From NCBI GenBank assembly GCA_013400115.1, contig VXBP01004439.1:62001-126000 (forward strand): a DNA stretch of 64,000 nt, in the 5' to 3' direction. A program made the position numbers and the translations under genes. This DNA comes from Rhinopomastus cyanomelas. Its lineage: Eukaryota; Chordata; Aves; Bucerotiformes; Rhinopomastidae. Shown here piece by piece: positions 61,075 through 64,000 of this stretch (the first letter of the stretch is position 1; every line of letters begins with the position of its first letter). The notes under the pieces are model-generated. The model searched no databases. It was not told the DNA's origin and worked only from the letters and a program-made list of their open reading frames with translations.

Positions 61075-61189
61075 NNNNNNNNNNNNNNNNNNNNNNNNNN
61101 NNNNNNNNNNNNNNNNNNNNNNNNNNNNNNNNNNNNNNNNNNNNNNNNNNNNNNNNNNNNNNNNNNNNNNNNNNNNNNNNNNNNNNNNN
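61075..61189. other. Assembly gap (115 N)
   Basis: Run of N inside the composite CR1. Confidence 0.99.
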
Positions 61190-61283
61190 GCGACACCACC
61201 CAGCTTTGTGTCGTCAGCAAATTTGCTGACAGTGCATGCCAATCCCTCATCCAAGTCATCAGTGAATAAATTGAACAGGATCA
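61190..61283 (-). pseudogene. CR1 reverse transcriptase fragment with FADD motif
   Basis: The minus-strand frame ending in the gap reads 'ILFNLFTDDLDEG' and 'TVSKFADDTKLGG', the catalytic F-A-D-D block of CR1 RT with both aspartates kept. Only about 31 codons of RT remain, bounded by 3' UTR text on one side and the gap on the other, so it is non-functional. Confidence 0.82.
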
Positions 61284-61622
61284 CTGGATGCCACTGAGCA
61301 GAGCCTGGCTCTATCCTTCCGACACCCATCCTTTCCATATTTATACACATTGATGAAGTCACACCTCAGTCTCCTTTTTTCCAGGCTCAAGAGACCCAGC
61401 TCCCTCAGCCATTCCTCATCAAGGAGATGTTCCACTCACTTTATCATCTTTGTGGCTCTGTGCTGGACTCTCTTCAGTAGTTCTGTGTCCTTCTGGAACT
61501 GAGGGGCCCAGAACTGCACACAAGATTCCTGATGTGGTCTCAGTAAGGCAGACTAGAGGGGGAGAAGAATCTCTTTTGATCTACTAACCAGCCCCCTTCT
61601 AATCCACTCCAGGATGTCATTG

Positions 61623-62098
61623 AATTGAATATTATTTCCTGCTACACTACAACCATCTAATTGTGAGAGAGCTATTCCTGTAGAACACTTTAAATGATGT
61701 TCAATCACCATCTAATCTCTCCTTGACAAATAGTTTATTTCTCAATCTCTTACCATAAATTATAACTTTTCAAACAATTTATTACTCTCTGAATTGTTTC
61801 TGGAACTTTGTGAAATATTTAAATAACTTTTTTAAATTTTGTATACGAAACCTGAGTAGTGTGGAATCATGAAATACTAAGCTGTACACCGTGTACCTAC
61901 TCCTTCCTCTGTTGCTTTGTGTCTACAGAAGATAAACATTGCTTCAACAGCTTCAGTCAGAGACAACTGTCAAGACTGTGCTTATCCACCATGACCAAAC
62001 CAGCATCGTCTTTGTTCTTCAAAAAAGTCATCAATATTGTAACCATGACTGACTTTTCAGGTTCCTCTGAGTATGTTTTTGTCCTCTGTCCATGAGTA
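61623..62098. other. Stretch between CR1s, possible decayed coding
   Basis: Both strands have an open frame of 45-80 codons at 61859-62098. It lies between CR1 insertions on the path of the viral relic, but I see no motif. Confidence 0.3.
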
Positions 62099-62348
62099 AT
62101 CACAGAATCAGAGAATTATTGAGGCTGGAAACCATCTCTAAGATCACTGAGCCCAGCCCATGGTCTAACATCACCACACCGGCCAGATCATGGCACTAAG
62201 GGCCACAGGCAATCTGTCCTTAAACACCTCCAGGGATGGGGACTCCACCATTGCCCTGGACAGTTCATTCCAGTGTCTGATCACCCTTTCCATGAGGAAG
62301 GGCTTCCTGACATCCAACCTAAACCTCCCGTGGCACAATTTCAGGCCA
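62099..62348 (-). mobile_element. CR1 3' end inserted in the viral relic
   Basis: ATCACAGAATCAGAGAATTATTGAGGCTGG tail, 'aaacacctccagggatgggg', 'ttcattccagtgtctgatca', 'gggcttcctgacatccaacc', 'gtggcacaatttcaggcca'. Same subfamily as 4930-5160. Confidence 0.9.
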
Positions 62349-62862
62349 TGCATAATGCTGTATACTCAGGTAGTCTCTCATCCACAAAGGGATCCACATC
62401 GCTCCAGTCAGTTACTTTATCACATGTTGGTAAAATCAGTGATGACTTCATTTCTTGCAAGTCATTTACTACCATTTTCAAAAGCCTGGGACCAAGAAAC
62501 ATTCCAGGAGTCTCCTTCTCTGAAGATATTTAAAACCCACCTGGATGTGTTCCTGTGCGACTTGGTCTAGGTGACCCTGCTGTGCCGGTGGGGTTGGACT
62601 AGATGATCTTTCCAGGTCCCTTCCAACCCGTAATGTTCTGTGATTCTGTGTATTTTAGCACAAGCTTTCCTTCTACGCCAGCAATAAATCCCAGTCTACA
62701 TTCATAATTTGTCAGGATGTGATCCATTTCAAATAGATCCCTCGTAAGAGCCACAGCGTGCGTTACTTGTTTCCTCAGTGAAACCACAACGCTGTCATAA
62801 TTCACGCATTTAATGGAACATTCAATATTCTGTCTACTGACCAAAGTGATTATACAAAATTA
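62349..62862 (-). pseudogene. Probable endogenous L polymerase-like relic (Mononegavirales type), broken
   Basis: The minus strand is open from about 62862 to the CR1 edge at about 62651, and again from 62505 to 62349, with a 145-base antisense CR1 between. The first part contains an 'LTRDLFEMDH' block followed closely by 'TNYE' and then a G-rich hydrophobic stretch. I associate a D-H...T-x-Y-E arrangement with the N-terminal RdRp portion of the L protein of non-segmented negative-strand RNA viruses. L replicates and transcribes the viral genome in infected cells. Here only about 120 codons survive of a protein normally around 1,700-2,200 residues. The second part is in protein-like frame but not diagnostic alone. 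Breaks: an upstream stop, CR1 inserted within it and at its left end, and no start codon in a normal context. It cannot make a working enzyme. Bornavirus-like is my guess because such relics are the commonest of this kind in vertebrates. A filovirus-like or other origin is possible. Confidence 0.5.
62506..62650 (+). mobile_element. Young-type CR1 3' end inside the viral relic
   Basis: 'aggagtctccttctctgaag', 'acttggtctaggtgaccctg', 'gatgatctttccaggtccct', GTTCTGTGATTCTGTG tail. It lies antisense to the coding relic and splits it. Confidence 0.92.
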
Positions 62863-63800
62863 ATATGAATAGATCTGCAAGCCCGTGCTGACTATTGTTA
62901 ATTTTACTGCCCCCGCCTTAATTCTTCATTAATTTATTACCACACCATAATTTATCAAAGTTACGATGACAGGTCTATGAATTATTCCGATTTGTTCACA
63001 TCCCAGTTTTGGCTTGACGTGAGCTTAGCTTGGATTTCTCTCAGTGTTCCCTGGTTTACCAAAAATAAACATCAAAAAGTCTGATAGCTCCCCAGCCGTA
63101 TCATTTGAACCTCTTGGACACAGTTTATTTGGACCACTAATTTCAAAACACCTAAAATTTAGTGATTACCTTACAACATCCATCCTGCTAAGATCCTTGT
63201 GGAACTGAAAGCAGCATTATGTGGTAGGAGCCCATTCTGTTATCCTAAAGATAAACAGTAACTGAATTAGCACTTTCGGATGTTCTGCAGCAGTCGCTAT
63301 AACATATTGTTCATTCCCACATTAGTATTTTAATTCCCCTTGTTTCTAACATACTGCATGGAAAATTCTTTCCGTTCTATTTTACTTTGCTGGGCTGATT
63401 TCCTTTCATTTTTCCATTTCAATAGTATCATTTACATTTTCATAAACTTTTCTTAAACGCTTCACTGAAGAACAATCATTGTCTCCAGTTTCTGACTATT
63501 AATTTATAGCCGTTGCTATAAAATTCAGGTTAGGTAATTCAACTTTCTCTCTTCACCAGGCTGTTACGATTTGGATTTCTTGATCATCCTAGACTCATTT
63601 TTTCCCCAGATTGTGTTTTTTGAAGAATTCAGCAGAGCTTTCTTCAGTATTTTCAGAAATGAATCACGCTTTTCTCATTCAATTTTCTTTTGGATTATAT
63701 GACTCATATTCAATTTCATCTTTGAGAATATAAAGTCTCTCTTTAGGTTACAAATTTATTTATATGACCTCATCTGTCTTAATTCTTTCTCAATCTTTAT
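62863..63800. other. Single-copy AT-rich DNA, no gene seen
   Basis: No open frame on either strand of note, no repeat tail. It may be flanking host DNA on the upstream side of the viral relic. Confidence 0.5.
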
Positions 63801-64000
63801 AATCATAGAATCATTAGGGATTGGAAGGGACCTCGAAAGATCATCTAGTCCAATCCCCCTGACACAGCATCATCACTTAGATCAAATCACACAAGAACAC
63901 GGCCAGGTGAGTTTTAAATGTCTCTGGAGAAGGAGACTCCACAACCCCTCGGGGCAGCTCATTCCAGTGCTCTGTCACCCTCACCATGAGGAAGTTCCTT
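63801..64000 (-). mobile_element. Young-type CR1 3' end, cut by the window edge
   Basis: AATCATAGAATCATTAGGG tail, 'attggaagggacctcgaaag', 'aaggagactccacaacccct', 'ctctgtcaccctcaccatga'. Continues past base 64000. Confidence 0.93.

Larger units (their letters stand above)
60930..61622 (-). mobile_element. Composite CR1 with internal gap
   Basis: Left end is a young-type tail (AATCACGGAGTCACAGAAC, 'ggaaaggacctcgtaaggtc', 'cacagcaagatcacctagct'). After the gap comes RT sequence (61190-61283), then 3' UTR again from 'ctggatgccactgagcagag' to 'taatccactccaggatgtca'. The order is not that of a single CR1, so one copy is probably inserted in another. Confidence 0.88.

Noticed and set aside
61014..61362. 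Minus-strand frames of 81-103 codons
   Set aside because: They cross the 115-base N gap. Only the CR1 RT fragment beside it is real.
1..64000. CRISPR array, tRNA, rRNA or bacterial operon
   Set aside because: Regular repeat-spacer structure, cloverleaf-like or ribosomal sequence and compact gene order are all absent. The repeated TCATAGAATC units are CR1 tails.
1..64000. Endogenous retrovirus (LTR) element
   Set aside because: I found no paired long terminal repeats, primer-binding site or gag/pol frame. The reverse-transcriptase fragments present all read as CR1.

Overview
This window looks like non-coding nuclear DNA from a bird. The main evidence is the dominant repeat, the CR1 family of non-LTR retrotransposons. 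Its 3' ends finish in the diagnostic octamer-like tail (ATTCTRTG units, read as TCATAGAATC on the reverse strand). By my own coordinates roughly 19% of the window is recognisable CR1, spread over more than 30 fragments. That is high for a bird and would fit a CR1-rich lineage such as Piciformes (woodpeckers and relatives), but the species is an inference. I found no intact protein-coding gene, no rRNA or tRNA, no CRISPR array and no bacterial-type organisation. Almost every long open frame lies within or antisense to a CR1 copy, or runs through N.

Layout. 1-11 kb is mostly single-copy AT-rich DNA with three small CR1 tails and one coding-like block on the minus strand (9990-10270) that is broken by a one-base frameshift. 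11-20 kb holds several longer CR1 3' ends, including a tail-out inverted pair (14.5-15.1 kb) and a CR1 nested in another CR1 (17.6-18.0 kb). 20-28 kb is quiet apart from two short CR1 tails. 28-38 kb is CR1-dense, with a 341-base gap and a short CpG-rich block at 27.9-28.0 kb. 39.7-45.1 kb is a complex CR1 region. It has a CR1 with a recognisable ORF1 (SGNH/esterase-like module) joined directly to a 3' tail, then a CR1 3' region, then about 2.4 kb of sequence that repeats earlier bases almost exactly on either side of single-N joins. That repetition looks like false assembly duplication, not biology. 45-59 kb is again mostly single-copy with scattered CR1s, a short interstitial telomere-like tract (52.84 kb) and a 37-bp tandem duplication (58.9 kb).

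The most notable object is at 59.6-62.9 kb on the minus strand. A stretch at 62349-62862 reads as protein on both sides of an inserted antisense CR1, and the part upstream of that CR1 carries a motif pattern I associate with the large polymerase (L) of non-segmented negative-strand RNA viruses. I read it as a probable endogenous, broken, non-retroviral viral element, possibly bornavirus-like. Two further coding-like minus-strand blocks (60290-60707 and 59609-59885) may be more of the same insertion. All the frames are broken by CR1 insertions, stops and frameshifts.

All eight assembly breaks in the window (six single N, two N runs) fall inside CR1 sequence, so local structure at those places should be treated with caution. 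Without any search tool, family assignments rest on sequence reading alone.
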